Shown: positions 22,106 to 33,364 of the stretch, piece by piece
Position numbering within the stretch: the first letter of the stretch is position 1
Layout of the letters: every line of letters begins with the position of its first letter
Assembly (NCBI GenBank): GCA_023101885.1
Contig: JALPQD010000026.1
Span: 10,462,997-10,526,996 of the forward strand
Source: Typhlomys cinereus
Lineage: Eukaryota > Chordata > Mammalia > Rodentia > Platacanthomyidae
DNA: 64,000 bases
Reading direction: 5' to 3'
Notes under the pieces: generated by a model
Databases searched by the model: none
Seen by the model: the letters and a program-made list of their open reading frames with translations, nothing else
Told to the model about the DNA's origin: nothing
Position numbers and translations under genes: made by a program

Positions 22106-22804
22106 TTAATTGGCCCAGCTTGGCTGAGCAACTGCTAAGCAGGGAGCATTACAGAGTCTGTAGCCAGAGGAAAGGCGGCGAGGAGGGGGGAGGCTCTGCT
22201 TCTCTCACAGCAGAAGGGGATCCAGAAAATAAATCGAGCCCAGAGAAGGCAGCATACACTCCGAGAACCTGGGTTCCCACTCCCACCCCCACCCCCGATG
22301 ATGACACCCCCCCCCGGGATTTCTGTGACCACATAGTTAATCCCTACCATGGGTTATTACTCCTCAACTATTACTGATCACAACACACTCTTTATTTAAT
22401 TTTATCCCATTTTTTTTGGTCAGACAAAGACATAGAAGCTGATGAATGCTAAGAAACTCGTCCAGCATCTCTCTGTAGTAAAATAAAGTGTTAAGTTCAG
22501 ATTCGATTGGTTTCAAGTGTAAGTTCATTTCTGACACTTCATCTCCTGGGAGCAGTGGCAGGAAAGGTGAGGGAGGCAGGCATGCGGACGATTCCCAGGC
22601 TCCACGCAGCTGCCGGCTACTTGAGAAGAAGACCAGAGACGTTAGATCCTCAGGGGTGATTCTGTGCGGTGCCTGGGAGCAGCCAGCACCCCTCAGCACC
22701 CTCTTCTTGACTTCCAAGTCCCCTCTTTTTGCCCATCTTGCTGATCTCTTTTACACTTGGTCTGGATCACGCGGCCCTCTGACGCCCCCAATTGTGGCAC
22801 AATG
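22106..22804. other. Unassigned DNA with a C-rich patch
   Basis: It contains four C-runs at 22276-22296 followed by a C9 run near 22307-22315. No gene recognised; the longest frames (106-117 codons) run across the C-rich patch or overlap on both strands. Confidence 0.4.
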
Positions 22805-23010
22805 GGCTTCAGGTTAGGCAGACCTGATTTTCAATTTTACCTTTTTAAAAGACTGGTGTGGCCTCAGGCAAGGTACTTAATTTCTCCAGACCCGATCCTC
22901 CTAACCACTTACACAGAGATAATGAAGTCTTACAAGATTGTCGTAGAAGCAAATGGGATAGACGCCGAATAGAAAGGTGCTTTGCAAATTACAAAGTGCT
23001 CAGTGCTTGA
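22805..23010 (+). mobile_element. MIR SINE, sense, nearly full length
   Basis: All MIR blocks are in order: 'tcaggttaggcagacctgattttcaattttacc', 'gtggcctcaggcaaggtacttaatttctccagac', 'acacagagataatgaagtcttacaagattgtcgtagaagcaaatggga' and 'gaaaggtgctttgcaaattacaaagtgctcagtgc'. Confidence 0.75.
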
Positions 23011-23338
23011 GAATACTGCTAGTTCAGTAAATTGTGTTGCACGACTCGTTGTAGATGGTGCCAACCATCTCCGAGTTTCTCTACTTCAGGCTACTACCAT
23101 GACCCAGCCATTTCCAAGGCCACACGGGAGATGAGGGCTGGTGTGAGGACAGAGTAGACCAGAGAAGACTCTGTAAACTATATCCTCTTTCTGAACATGT
23201 AAGCTAAGGCCAAGTTCACCATCAGAAGATGCAAACCTGGCTGGCTTGCTCTGCTAGCTAGTGCGGTACCCCTTGGCCAGTGCATCATGCAGCATTCTCA
23301 ACAGATGTTGAAGTTGATGGTTTCCAGGGATTTCTTTT

Positions 23339-23339
<1 letters not shown>
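23011..23339. other. Unassigned DNA
   Basis: No feature recognised upstream of the CA array. Confidence 0.35.
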
Positions 23340-23388
<49 letters not shown>

Positions 23389-23449
23389 GCGCGCGCAGCG
23401 CGCAGCGCGCACGCACACGCACACGCACACTCACATGCACATGCACATC
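23340..23449. repeat. (CA)n passing into (CG)n and CGCA units
   Basis: About 23 CA units, then a GC-alternating block with 'cgcgcgcgcgcagcgcgcagcgcgc', then CGCACA and CATGCA units. Almost the whole 110 bases alternate purine and pyrimidine. Confidence 0.9.
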
Positions 23450-23836
23450 CATGATGAGCTGGACCTTGGACAGATCCTAATAAAATGTGCTCACATTATT
23501 ATTCAGGAAACACAGAGACAATCAAGTGCCCAGCAGTGAGCAGGTACCCAGCTCCAGAATGCAGTCCCTGCATGACTCAAAGTCACTGGAAAGGGGACAA
23601 TTCATTTATCAGCCAGCTGTTCACTGACATCACAGCTGTTAGCGTGCACACAATCACTACATCTGCTGTGGATGTTTAAATGCTATCAAAAACATCTCCC
23701 CACCTCTCAAGATTTTTTGCATATAAGGGCCATGCAATCTAAGCAGCCATGCTTGACTATTGTGGTTCATAGATAGAGACCGTCTGGAATTTTGTGAAAG
23801 TCATCGTTCACTCGGCACATAAAAACAGACGTGCAT
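23450..23836. other. Unassigned DNA
   Basis: No feature recognised between the CA/CG array and the next SINE. Confidence 0.35.
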
Positions 23837-24010
23837 GGGGCTCGGGAGATGGCTCGGTGGATGAAGGGCTTGCTGTGCCAGCACGGGGGACCTGAGCTGG
23901 ATCCCCAGCAACCATAAAAAACAAAAATGGGCATGTGTGGCTGCAACCTCAGTGCCCGAGAGGAGACAGACGGGTCTCCGGAGCTGTCTGTCTTTCCAGA
24001 CTATACAGCC
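23837..24010 (+). mobile_element. B4/RSINE1-type SINE, 3' truncated
   Basis: Clear left arm ('ggggctcgggagatggctcggtggatgaagggcttgctgtgccagcacgggggacctgagctggatccccagcaacc') and the start of the right arm ('gggcatgtgtggctgcaacctcagtgcccgagaggagacagacgggtctccggagct'). The 3' end and tail are absent. Confidence 0.75.
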
Positions 24011-25654
24011 ACAGTCAGGTAGGAAAATAGTTTAGAAAGGAGCTTGAGATGGGGATTCTTGTGTGAGTGCTTCCCGGGAGGTCTGTCCTCAGATGGATCC
24101 TATAAGTTCACAAGAGAAGTAGGATAGAGCTGGCTGGGAAGCTCACCAGAACTGAATCTATTTTCAACTTCATTCGAGGAATTCAAATGAGCACAGACAG
24201 CACTGTAGAGGGGTCCCACTGTCAGATGAAGAAACCAGGCTTCGTGACCCCTCTATACCTCAAGGCACAACCTCTGAGACGCTGCCTGCCGAAATGGCTA
24301 CAAGTGAAGCTCCAGACAGCAGTTCTCAGGAGACAGGTGCGACTGTGTGGGCTCTGCTAGCCACGACTCTCAGCAGGGGGCTGAGTGCAAGGCTCAGAAA
24401 GGAGCACTGGGTGGGACTCAGACTGTCTGCCACAGACAAAGCAAGTGCCCCACAAATGCATCAGTGGAGGCTCAAGCAACTTAAAGGGGCTATTAGAGCA
24501 CTGGAAAAGGACAAAAACCAATCCCCTGCTTGGTAAAAAAAAAATACAAAGAAAAAAATGAGTCTTGCCTGTTTGGGGGGAACAGTCCCCCTGACATCTA
24601 TAGTATAGCTTTTCCTGAGGAGATGTGAACACGCATCTGACCACCTCAACAGTGCACAGACCTAAGAAATGACTCCACCCACATCTAAGTTGGCCAGTCA
24701 GTCAGTCACCTGGGGTCACTTATAAGAGCATAGGTAAGGGGTTAGGAACAGAAACATGGGTGACTTACTAGCAGCTTGTATCACCAGATACAAGCGATGA
24801 CTCGTGAAGTCTGTATCCCCAGAGCCCACACTACACATCCTCCAGGCAGTCCCACTGAAGAGGCTTCTCCCTCCAGCAACTGTCCAGTGTTTTTTAACCT
24901 TAGGGAGAGGCCTTGTGAGCCTCATAACCTAAGGGGAAACCAAACCCCTGTCTATCACCAAAGATCTTGAGTGGGCCAGGAATGGCAGGGGCAACTTTGC
25001 AAGTCCCACAATCTAAAATCTTATGTGCTAGGTAATTTCTTGTATTTTCATCGACGCTAGTTAGAAACCAGATGAGTAGTCCGGAGCTGAAGGACAACAT
25101 ATCCAAACCAAAGCAAATGATTTCTTTCAAATGCCTTCAATCCAAGAGATGAGAAGAATGAAGTCCAGAAAGAAAACGATGAAGTTCGCTAGGGTGTCTG
25201 GCAGAGCTGCAGCAAGCCGAACAGGAATCCCAGGGGTCTGGTTCTGCTCCCTCCCTGTTCTGTTCAAACTCAAGATTTCTGCTGTCCAAGATGATGCATG
25301 ACATCAAACCTCTGAGGTTAAGACATAAACTCACGTCATGTGTGGCCTTTTGAAAGTATCATCCATTTCATAGGCCTTCTGGAGATCGATGCATTCAATA
25401 CAAATGTCTTTTGTGTAGACCCAGGGCTTACAGCACAGAATTAGACTGAAAGGGATAGAACTGCAAGGGGGGCCTTTTACAGGGCTTATGATGTCCCTCA
25501 GATCTTATCATGAGACCAGGTAGGTATCTAGGAAAGCTTAAGTCAGGTGAGGTTTCCATGAAGTCACTAGAGAGCCCCTTCGCCCTTGAAATTATATTCT
25601 GTGTTTGAGGTTGGGGAATAAAGGGTTGGAGAGATGATCCATCTGTATTGCTAT
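24011..25654. other. Unassigned DNA
   Basis: A-runs near 24535-24560. No repeat, RNA or exon recognised in 1.6 kb. A short SINE-head-like string ('gttggagagatgatcca') occurs at 25625-25641 but does not continue. Confidence 0.4.
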
Positions 25655-26092
25655 AACTCTGCGTTATTGCTGATAATTCATGACAAAACAGTTTAAAGGA
25701 CAGGGGATTTTATTTTCTCTTATGATAGTCTGGTCACAGTTTTTTTTTTAAAATAAAATTTGACAAGAGAGTTCGCACCAATACCAGGGGCCAAGAGAAC
25801 TTATTACACCACATTCATATATGTACAGGACTACCAAGAGACCAGCATGTCTGGTCAAATATACCAAAGGACGTCAATCTCCTTAACCAGGTTCCTCCAT
25901 CTTATTCATCTGCCCAGGGACTAGTCTCACCCATCAGGGGCTGGGTTTTCCCCTTCAACTAAACGACCTCTTGCAGGCTTGCACAGGGTCTAATTCAATC
26001 ACTAATCCTTCTCAAATATGCCCAGAGCCGGAACCCTTAACCATCAAGTTTACACCTCTAGCTAATTATGACAATCTGGCATCCAGAATAAA
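25655..26092 (-). mobile_element. URR1-like repeat(s), antisense
   Basis: 25655-25740 ('ttgctgataattcatgacaaaacagtttaaaggacaggggattttattttctc') resembles the terminus of the element at 786. 25775-26092 is paralogous to 50030-50320: 'catattcatat...acaggact', 'ttcctccatcttattcatctgcccagg.actag', 'caggggctgggttttccccttcaac', 'aaatatgcccagagc', 'aaccatcaagtttacacctctagctaattatgaca'. Confidence 0.5.
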
Positions 26093-26819
26093 AGGAAGAG
26101 CAACAGACCCATGTATTCTTCAGTAAGCAGAAAAGAGTGGACAAATGTCAGTCTTTAACAACCCTCTCAAATGGAAAGACACGGGGCGTGCCTCATTCGG
26201 ATATGCTACCACACAGCCCTTCTTCTCTGCCTTTAATGCAAAGTGTCCAATATCAGGGTGTGAGAGAGTTCCGGTCTAATCCAATTAGGGTGGTGATTGT
26301 CCCAGTGACTGGCCTAACGACAAGCATGAGGCCCATTTCTAGCCAATAAACATAAAGAAGACCCATCTGCTGTCGTTTAGGGAAGAGCCTTTCCTTTCCA
26401 GATAAGAAGAGAGTTGTGATCTCCTGCTCCTAAGTTCCTTTCTGCAGAACTCTGATTGGTAAGGGTGGCATGCTCGCAGCTGGGGCAGCCATCTTGGCAC
26501 ACAGAGGAGAACAGAATAACAGAATCCCAGGTACTTGGCAACATCACCGAGCGCACTCAACATTCATATGGATGAACACATTGTTAGGTTGGCCAACGCT
26601 TAAGTCACAGGTCAGCAAGATTTTCTTGAGAAAGAATGAGATAGTACTTATCTTCAGCTTTGTGAGCTATGTGATCTGTTACCATTGTGGCTTGAAAACA
26701 CAGTTCAAGTTCTGCTCACATCACACATATTTATCAGGAGCTTTCCATCTACCAGCTGCAGCCATCAAAGCGGATCGGGGCTCTGTCCTCTGAAGCTTAG
26801 GCGCTGCTCAGGGAGGCAT
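26093..26819. other. Unassigned DNA
   Basis: No family recognised. Frames do not exceed 107 codons. Confidence 0.35.
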
Positions 26820-27215
26820 GAAATGTTCAAATGAATAAATAAAGGAGATAATTGCAGATGGCAATAGATATTGGGTAGAGGTAGAATGCGGGGGTGCTCT
26901 GAGGCTGGGTGGAGCAGGGGAGAGAGAGCGGGTTTCTGACAAGATGACATTGGACCCTGAGGAACAAGAAGGAAGCTGGTGCATGCAGAAGCAGGAAGCT
27001 CTAGCCACACGCAGCAAGAAGGGGAAATACAAAGACCGAAGGGCAGGAATTCCTTTGACTTACTCAGGGAGCCAAAATGAGAACAAACAAGGTAGAAAGA
27101 AGTAGGTAGGGGGCAGACCAGGTGGTCTGTGAACATTTAGATTTCCATGCAGGAATGATGCATTGTTCTACAGAGGGGAGAGGGACAACAGTGATCTAAT
27201 GTGTCACAACCATCC
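26820..27215 (-). mobile_element. L2 LINE fragment, antisense
   Basis: 'aaatgaataaataaaggagataattgcagatgg', 'caagatgacattggaccctgaggaacaagaaggaagctggtgcatgcag' and 'aagaaggggaaatacaaagaccgaagggcagg' follow antisense L2 ('gaaggtgacatttgagcaaagacctgaaggagg', 'ggaacagcaagtgcaaaggccctgaggcagg'). Confidence 0.5.
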
Positions 27216-27292
27216 TTCCAGCTGGCACATGGGTGAGGAAGAGGCAGGGGTTAAGTAGAAGTAAGATAGTGAGAATCAACGAAAAAGTGGGC

Positions 27293-27465
27293 TTTTTTTT
27301 TCTTCCTTCCTTTCCTCCTTTCTTCCCTCCCTTCCTTTCCTCCCTCTCTCCTTTTCTTCCTTTCTTCTTTCCTTCCTTCCTTCCTTCCTTCCTTCCTTCC
27401 TTCCTTCCTTCCTTCCTTCTTCCTCCTTCCTTCCTTCCTTCCTCCCTTCCTTCTTATATTTTCTT
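27293..27465. repeat. (TTCC)n array
   Basis: Polypyrimidine with about 12 uninterrupted TTCC units at 27369-27418, flanked by degenerate TTCC/TCCC units. On the minus strand it is a (GGAA)n array. Confidence 0.9.
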
Positions 27466-28224
27466 CTTTATAGTTGCTCTAGCAGTAAATAGATTCTCAT
27501 ATTTTACAAAATTTGGGGCTTGATGGGCAGCCATTTGGTGTCTGCACCTCTTGAGAAGGGGCAGCCTTCTCTTTCTGTCTTCTCAGTGACCTTGGGAACT
27601 TTGTCTCTGTTCTGGTGGGCGGAGAGGGAAGGAGGTGAGCAAGCTGGTCTTCACCGAGTTCTATTTGATGCCTTTGTTTCAGTCTGTTTAGCTTAACGAT
27701 TTCCCAATCATACTTGAATTCTTGCACATTAATAAAGTCTCAATGCTAATGAGCAAGGCCAGTGGAGTCAAGAGTTAAGCCATCAGGGAGACAAGCTAAG
27801 GTCCTGAGGCCACAGGTGTTAAGATGGGTCAGGCAGGACCAGTGCCAACAAGCGTGATATCAACGAGAGGGAGCCAGTGGTGCCCGCCCTGTGCCTGCTG
27901 CCATCCCTGGCTCACTGCCCATTCACCCCGGCTGCAGAGTCAAAACTCAGCTCAGGCTCTAGTCCTTTCCAATCATCTTTCTCGGCCCAAGGCTGGCAAG
28001 ATAGTTAAGGCAAAATCCGTGGCCTCTGAACTGGAGGGGGGTGGTAGCCCTCAGAGGAGACTCTAAAGTGTTGATGGTAGTTTTGATGGCTGCAGAACTC
28101 TCCATCTGAAACCCTCATCTCTATCTCATTATGCTTCCCTTCTCTGACCCAGCTGTCACCATCTCTACCATCTTCTCCCCCTCTCGTATGCCCTGCCCCA
28201 TATCTGTAAATACATTTTGGAAGT
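27466..28224. other. Unassigned DNA
   Basis: No gene or repeat family recognised. Confidence 0.35.
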
Positions 28225-28600
28225 AGAGCAAAGTTTGTGCATTGAAGTTTTGGTCACTAGCTGATGGAGCCAATCATTGAGAATAATAGACTGTCCCGTG
28301 AGGGATCTGCCTTCGCCAGTGGATGAGTCCATTCATACATGCAGAATCAGTGGCATCAGCGGGAGGTGATAGGAGGTGGGTTCTGGTCAGAGAAAGTAGG
28401 TGACTGGGGATATAGCTGTGAAAAGTAACCTTGTCCCTCGCTGTGCCCCCACTCCTTCTGTCCACTATGCTGCCAGCAGTCTTGCTTCACTCCATGCCCC
28501 CCTCTGTCATTAAACCTCAAATCATGCCCACAGCAATGGAGTCCACCAGTTGTGACCTAACACCTAACTAAATTCTTCCTCCTTTTAAGTTGGCCTGTCA
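28225..28600 (+). mobile_element. Probable old interspersed repeat, family unassigned
   Basis: 'gtgagggatctgccttcgccagtggatgagtccattcatac', 'gtgggttctggtcagaga', 'ctcgctgtgcccccactccttctgtccactatgctgccagcag' and 'cacagcaatggagtccaccagttgtgacctaacacc...cctccttttaagttg' recall a rodent repeat ending in 'ctgaaaccatgagccaaaataaacctttcctcctttaagttg'. I cannot say whether it is hAT or LTR derived. Confidence 0.35.
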
Positions 28601-29940
28601 GGTGACCACAGTGAATATTTTGAACACAATCTTCTCTGCTGATTTGTCCTGTTCTCAGCACCCAAGGCAGAAAGGGTCATTCCACAATAGCAGGGCCTCC
28701 TCCCATCTCTCCACAACCTGCCCACACCTCTGCAAGACCTGGCCTGGATGTGCCGACTGTGCTCAGCCACTAACTATACGGTGGCTGGTCGGGGTACACC
28801 ATCTACCTCACCTGTACCAGATGCCATCTTCTTCCCATAAAGTTGGTTGGGCGTGGCTAGGCACTGCAGGAGAGACAACCTGGAGTCCTGAAGTTATGGA
28901 AGCAACTCTTCCCAGGTTTCCTGCTGCAGTCCTGCGATGACAAGGATGGTTGGTTCACCCTGTAAAGACCCAGACTTAGAAGGCAAGAATCGGCTCCTGC
29001 ACCAGCCCTTTTGGGACCCCTGGCAGCATCTCCGCCCAGAACTTCTGAGTGTGATCCGTACCCTGCCTGCTTTTCGGGGCTATTTCCAAAGGTCACGTCA
29101 GACAATGATGTGCCCAGCAGAGGCTAAAGCACTGAACAGATGTGAAGGAGGTTTTATTACCCAGCATTTATGACCCGGAGGCCAAAGTATTAGCAATTTC
29201 AATTAATCAAACAAATGGAAAAATAAATTGGCTTTATGGTAACCAATTCCCATACCTTGTCAGGGTTCAGGGCTGGGGCATGGGAAAGGAAGAAACCAAA
29301 ATGCTCATGACTCCCATTGAGCTGAACCCAAGAAAAAGCTTGCCCAAGCCCACCGTCTGCTTTGGCAACTTGGCACATGGCTGCCTGTGACCTGTAGTCT
29401 TGGCTGATGGTCAACACTATCCTTCCTTAGCCACACACAGACAGAATGTGATCTGTTCCCCATGCTGGGCTTGCAGAAGATTGTCGGCTGAGCCTCTTGC
29501 ACATGGACTTCCCCTGGCAGCCAGTGGACTTAGTCATCGATACGTGCTGTGCTTGGGTCAGAATGTGCAGGCATGTTCTGAACATGCTCCAAGTGAGTCT
29601 TTCTCCTGTAGATTCAAAATAGACGTTGTCACCAGGCTCAGCTGTAACTCACTAGCTTACCTAAACAGGAAGCACTTGTCCGGGAGTCCGACTGTGGACT
29701 CTGAGAGCTGCCTCCCTTCTTCCATTCTGGAGAAGGGGGCATGGCTGGTGGCTACAGGCACAGATCTGAATTCAGAAGGCACCCAGTGAAGCTTTCAAGT
29801 TCTTGTATCCCATAGAGAAATAACCAAGAATGATAAAAATAGAGGCAGTTTATTAAGAAAGAAAAAGGGTACTCCAGAGAGAGGGAGTCGCCAGTGAGCT
29901 AGACGACAAGGCACAAGCCCCAAATCACTGGGCCACGAGA
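28601..29940. other. Unassigned DNA
   Basis: No repeat or exon recognised in 1.3 kb. The longest frame (129 codons, 29400-29789) has no recognisable domain. Confidence 0.4.
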
Positions 29941-29951
29941 CTCATGACCCT

Positions 29952-29974
29952 CTTTTTAAAAACTTTATTGTATT

Positions 29975-30028
<54 letters not shown>

Positions 30029-30282
30029 TGTGTGTCTGTGTGTCTCTGTGTGTCTCTGTGTGTTTGTGTGTACCCGTGGAGGTCCAAGGGTGACTTTTGG
30101 GAATCATTCAGGATTGCTTCTACATCCTTTTTGCTTTGATCTGGGATTTCCCAGATTTCTACAGTCAGAAGTACAGGTTGCCATTTCCTCCTGGCATTTT
30201 TACATGTGATCAGAATATGAACTCAGATCCTTTTGTTTGCAAGGCAGAGTCTTAACCCCTGAGCCATCTCTCCAGCCCAGGG
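29952..30282 (-). mobile_element. B4-derived short SINE, copy 2, with long (TG)n tail, antisense
   Basis: A 100-base TG tail (29972-30072) precedes the body. Reverse complement: 'ggctggagagatggctcagg', 'ggttaagactctgccttgc', 'ggatctgagttcatattctgatcacatgtaaaaatgcc', 'caacctgtacttctgactg', 'aatcctgaatgattcccaaaagtcacccttggacctcc'. Target-site duplication 'ctcatgaccct' (29941-29951) and 'cttatgaccct' (30283-30293), one mismatch. Confidence 0.7.
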
Positions 30283-30387
30283 CTTATGACCCTAGGAGGC
30301 CATGTATACAGCACCCACCTCTCCTGTGTTTGCTATTGAAGGTTTTCCCAGCAATGCTGTTGCGACGTGTATCCCACGTGGAGAAGG

Positions 30388-30765
30388 GATGATGGTTAAT
30401 CTCACTTGTTAACTCAATCCGCTGTAGAATCACCTGGATAATGGGTCTCTGAGCATGCCTTAGCGAGATTATCTTGGTCAGGTTAATTGGGGGAGGAAGA
30501 CTGTCCATGGAGTGTATCACCACTCCCTGGGTTGGGATCTTAGACTGCGTGAAAAGGAGAAAGTGATGAGCGTGCACATTCAGTGTTCCTTGCTTCCTGA
30601 TGGTGGACGTGAGGTGACCAGCTGTTTCAGCCTCCTGCCCCCTGTACTTCCCAACCATCAAGGACTGTCTCCTTGAACTGCGAGCCGTGGCAACTTCCTG
30701 CCTTAAGTTGCCTTTTGCAGGGGTATGTTGTCACGCAACAGGAAAAAGAAACTAAGGCAGAATGG
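30388..30765 (+). mobile_element. URR1-like repeat, sense
   Basis: 'gatggttaatctcacttgttaactcaatcc', 'tagaatcacctggataatgggtctctgagcatgcc', 'gattatcttggtcaggttaattgggggaggaagac', 'gtgaaaaggagaaagtgatgagc', 'gcttcctgatggtggacgtgaggtgaccagctgtttcagcctcctgcc' and 'cttgaactgcgagcc...ttaagttgccttttg' match a rodent repeat I know in this order. Confidence 0.6.
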
Positions 30766-31644
30766 TTTTCCGGCTCTCTGCCAACTGACTTCCTTCACAT
30801 ACTACTCTCGACGCTGAGCTCTCCTGTTCGTACTCACCTACTGCTTGGAGACAGTCAGTGCAGGGCCGCCCTGAAGGAACCCTTCTCATGGGTGGGTTCA
30901 CTGAGAAATGTTCACCCAGAAATACTTGTTACATAAGACCGACTGAGCTCACAGGAAGAGTTAAGGCCACTCATGCCAACGTGGACTTGGGCAGGAAAGG
31001 AGATCCATCCTGATAATTTGCTGTGGACCTTTCTACCTCATCATCTGTCCCTGTACAATTACGAATACACTGTATGAGGTTCTGGTTTATGAGTTTATGG
31101 AAGTAGGCTCTGTGAGTGCAATAAAGGTAAACGACCAGAGTCATCATAAAAAGAAAAATGCTGCTTTCCCCAGTGTGGTTAGCCAGTGAGAACACGGGGA
31201 AAGCAGCTTTGTCTCACTCAGCATCGGTGGTGGACGCCCTCCCACAGCCAGGCAGGGTGGAAGGCACAGTCTCTCTCCACATTCTTTCTCCCTCGGGGGC
31301 TGGGGAGGGGTATCAGCCAGCCTCCCTCTGTCAGTCTCCCTCATGCCCTCACTGCCAACACTATTTGCTGTTAAGTTCTGCTTTGAAAATCCAGCCGTCT
31401 CGGTGTTATGGAAATTTGCCTCGATTAAAACAGCAGAGCCTGCTGCTTTGCAATATGATAGAAGATTTCAGATCAGCAACAGCCTCAAGTTCATCTTTTT
31501 TCTCATAGAGAGGAGGGATCCACAGCTTGGAAGGAGGCAGGGAGACCAGTTTAAGCAGGTTGTTGGAGAAACGCAGATTACAAACAGATTCTTGGGACTG
31601 TATCAGCGAAATATTAGCATGAGTGTTTTGTACATTTGCTAGGG
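30766..31644. other. Unassigned DNA
   Basis: No repeat or gene recognised in 0.9 kb; the longest frame has 116 codons. Confidence 0.35.
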
Positions 31645-32218
31645 GAAAGCATACCACTGCTCTGAATACTTGGTATGTATCTCCTTATTCAAATTTTGTG
31701 GCTTGATGAAGTAGTTATTATTATTATTATTATCCTATTTTGCAGATGGGGAAACTAAGACACAGAGAGGTTGTCTCATGTGATGGTCAGTAGTAATTGT
31801 CAACCTGATATCTAGGAGGCAAGGCCTCCAGAAACACCAATGAGGGACTCTGTAGATTAACGTTGGGCTCTAGGCATGGCTGTAAGGAATTATTTTTGAT
31901 AGCATCATTGATGGTGAAATGTCCAGTGCATCATGGAGTTCCTAGGCAGGGGCCTCATGACTGTATAAGAATGAGAACTGAGCCTTAGCAAGTGTGCACA
32001 CATTGATTCATTGTTCTTGCTCTTGCCTTGCAGCTCGCTCCTGCAGCTATGACTTCCCCGCCATGATGGATCATAGCCTGGAATTGTGAACTAATTGAGC
32101 CCTTTCTCCATTAAGTCAGATTTTGTGTTGCCGCAAGGGATAAGGAAACTCAAAGACCCTAGTTCATTCATCTAGCCAAACAGGCTTAGATCAAACCTGA
32201 GTCCCCTGTCCACTGTTT
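31645..32218 (-). mobile_element. MIR SINE, antisense, split by a URR1-like insertion
   Basis: The first part (31645-31785) has 'ctgaatacttggtatgtatctccttattcaaattttgtgg', an internal (ATT)n run (31711-31734), and 'cctattttgcagatggggaaactaagacacagagagg'. After the URR1-like element the MIR seems to resume at 32160-32218 ('catctagccaaacaggcttagatcaaacctgagtcccctgtccactg'), matching 'cacagctagtaagtggcagagccgggattcgaacccagg'. Confidence 0.6.
31786..32155 (+). mobile_element. URR1-like repeat, sense, inserted in a MIR
   Basis: 'gatggtcagtagtaattgtcaacctgatatctaggagg', 'catgactgtataagaatgagaactgagcc', 'gctcctgcagctatgacttccccgccatgatgg', 'ggaattgtgaactaattgagccctttctcc' and 'agattttgtgttgccgcaaggg' follow the same consensus as the copy at 30388. 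The 'cagctatgacttccccgccatgatgg' block is strongly preserved. Confidence 0.65.
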
Positions 32219-32637
32219 ATTTTTTAATGAGTCTTATTGAACATTTTTTGTATATATTCTCTCTTATTTATTTTGTTAAGGTCGCATACATGAATATAGT
32301 GAATTCATAATACTTTCACCTCTTAATTTCTAGCCCATTCCCTCTCTTTTTTCCCCTCACAACTCTTCATCTCCCCTATCACACACACTCCCTCCTACTT
32401 CCAGGTCTTTTCATTTGCGTAACCTACTGTGTGTCAGTTAGTTTGTCTTTGATGACATATGCCTGACATGAGTCATTCCTTGACAAATATCATGTATCGG
32501 TGAGTATACCATTGAAGAAAGCACCTTCCTTTTCTTCTCTATCAGCATCAGTCATCATCAATCTCTTAAGGAGGTGCAGAACTTCTTAGATCTCTCTGCT
32601 CTCATGGTGAGAGGTTCACACGTTACCTGAGTTTACA
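32219..32637 (-). mobile_element. Rodent L1 (Lx-like) 3' UTR, antisense
   Basis: 'tttttaatgagtcttattgaac', 'cgcatacatgaatatagtgaattcataatactttcacctc', 'ttcccctcacaactcttcatctcccctatc', 'cttttcatttgcgtaacctactgtgtg', 'gacatatgcctgacatgag' and 'gagtataccattgaagaaagc' follow the antisense 3' region of old rodent L1. It shares this layout with 49245-49560. A 23-base direct repeat with one mismatch flanks it (32169-32191 and 32638-32660). Confidence 0.6.
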
Positions 32638-32660
32638 CATCTAGCCAAACAGACTTAGAT

Positions 32661-33364
32661 TAGGCCCTGCCATCTATCATCTCCTTAAGTGCTTCTCAGC
32701 TGCACAATGTCACGAATTTCTGAGAAGACTTTGACCAATTGCCTTATCTTTTAAAGTTCACGCATGGTTCCATTGCTTCTAAGCATTTATCGAACACTTA
32801 CTATATATGAGAGTCTAGAAATTCCAAGTGAGTTGCATTTGGTTTCCCCACTCAGAATCCATCAGCCTTACTCTGAGAGAAAATCCTTGGTTTCACAGAT
32901 TATAGAACAGTTTCACTTGTGAGCTCACCTTTCTATAGGTCAGTCTCCAGGCAGTCTTGGCCAGACACTTTGGTTTTGAAAGGTGGGCTTGATGGTGGGC
33001 CTGTAAACCCAGTCTGGGAGGCTAACGGGGGAGGATTTCATGTTAGAAATCACCTGAGTCACACAATTCGATGCTTACAAAAGAGAATTGTGAACACCCA
33101 GCGATGCCACCCCACACCTCCACTGCCAGAACTGAAAAGCGTGACATCTGTGTCCTGTGCTCACGAGTTCCCACGGAGGAGTCCAACCATCCACCCATCA
33201 CATAGGTGAGGAACTCACAGCACCGTGAGCCCAAAAAGTCTCACAGAGCCTCTGACTTGCGAGAAGTAGAGAAGGATTGGGAGCTAGTCTGACTCTGCGC
33301 TCTGTACCCTGTAGTTTATTTCCCTTTTTTCTTCCATAAGTTAAGAGATTGATTATGAAGATTC
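32661..33364. other. Unassigned DNA
   Basis: A short antisense L2/MIR-like piece ('aagcatttatcgaacacttactatatatgagagtctag') lies at 32783-32820, and a weak B1-like string ('ggtgggcctgtaaacccagtctgggaggctaa') at 32994-33025. Nothing else recognised. Confidence 0.35.
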
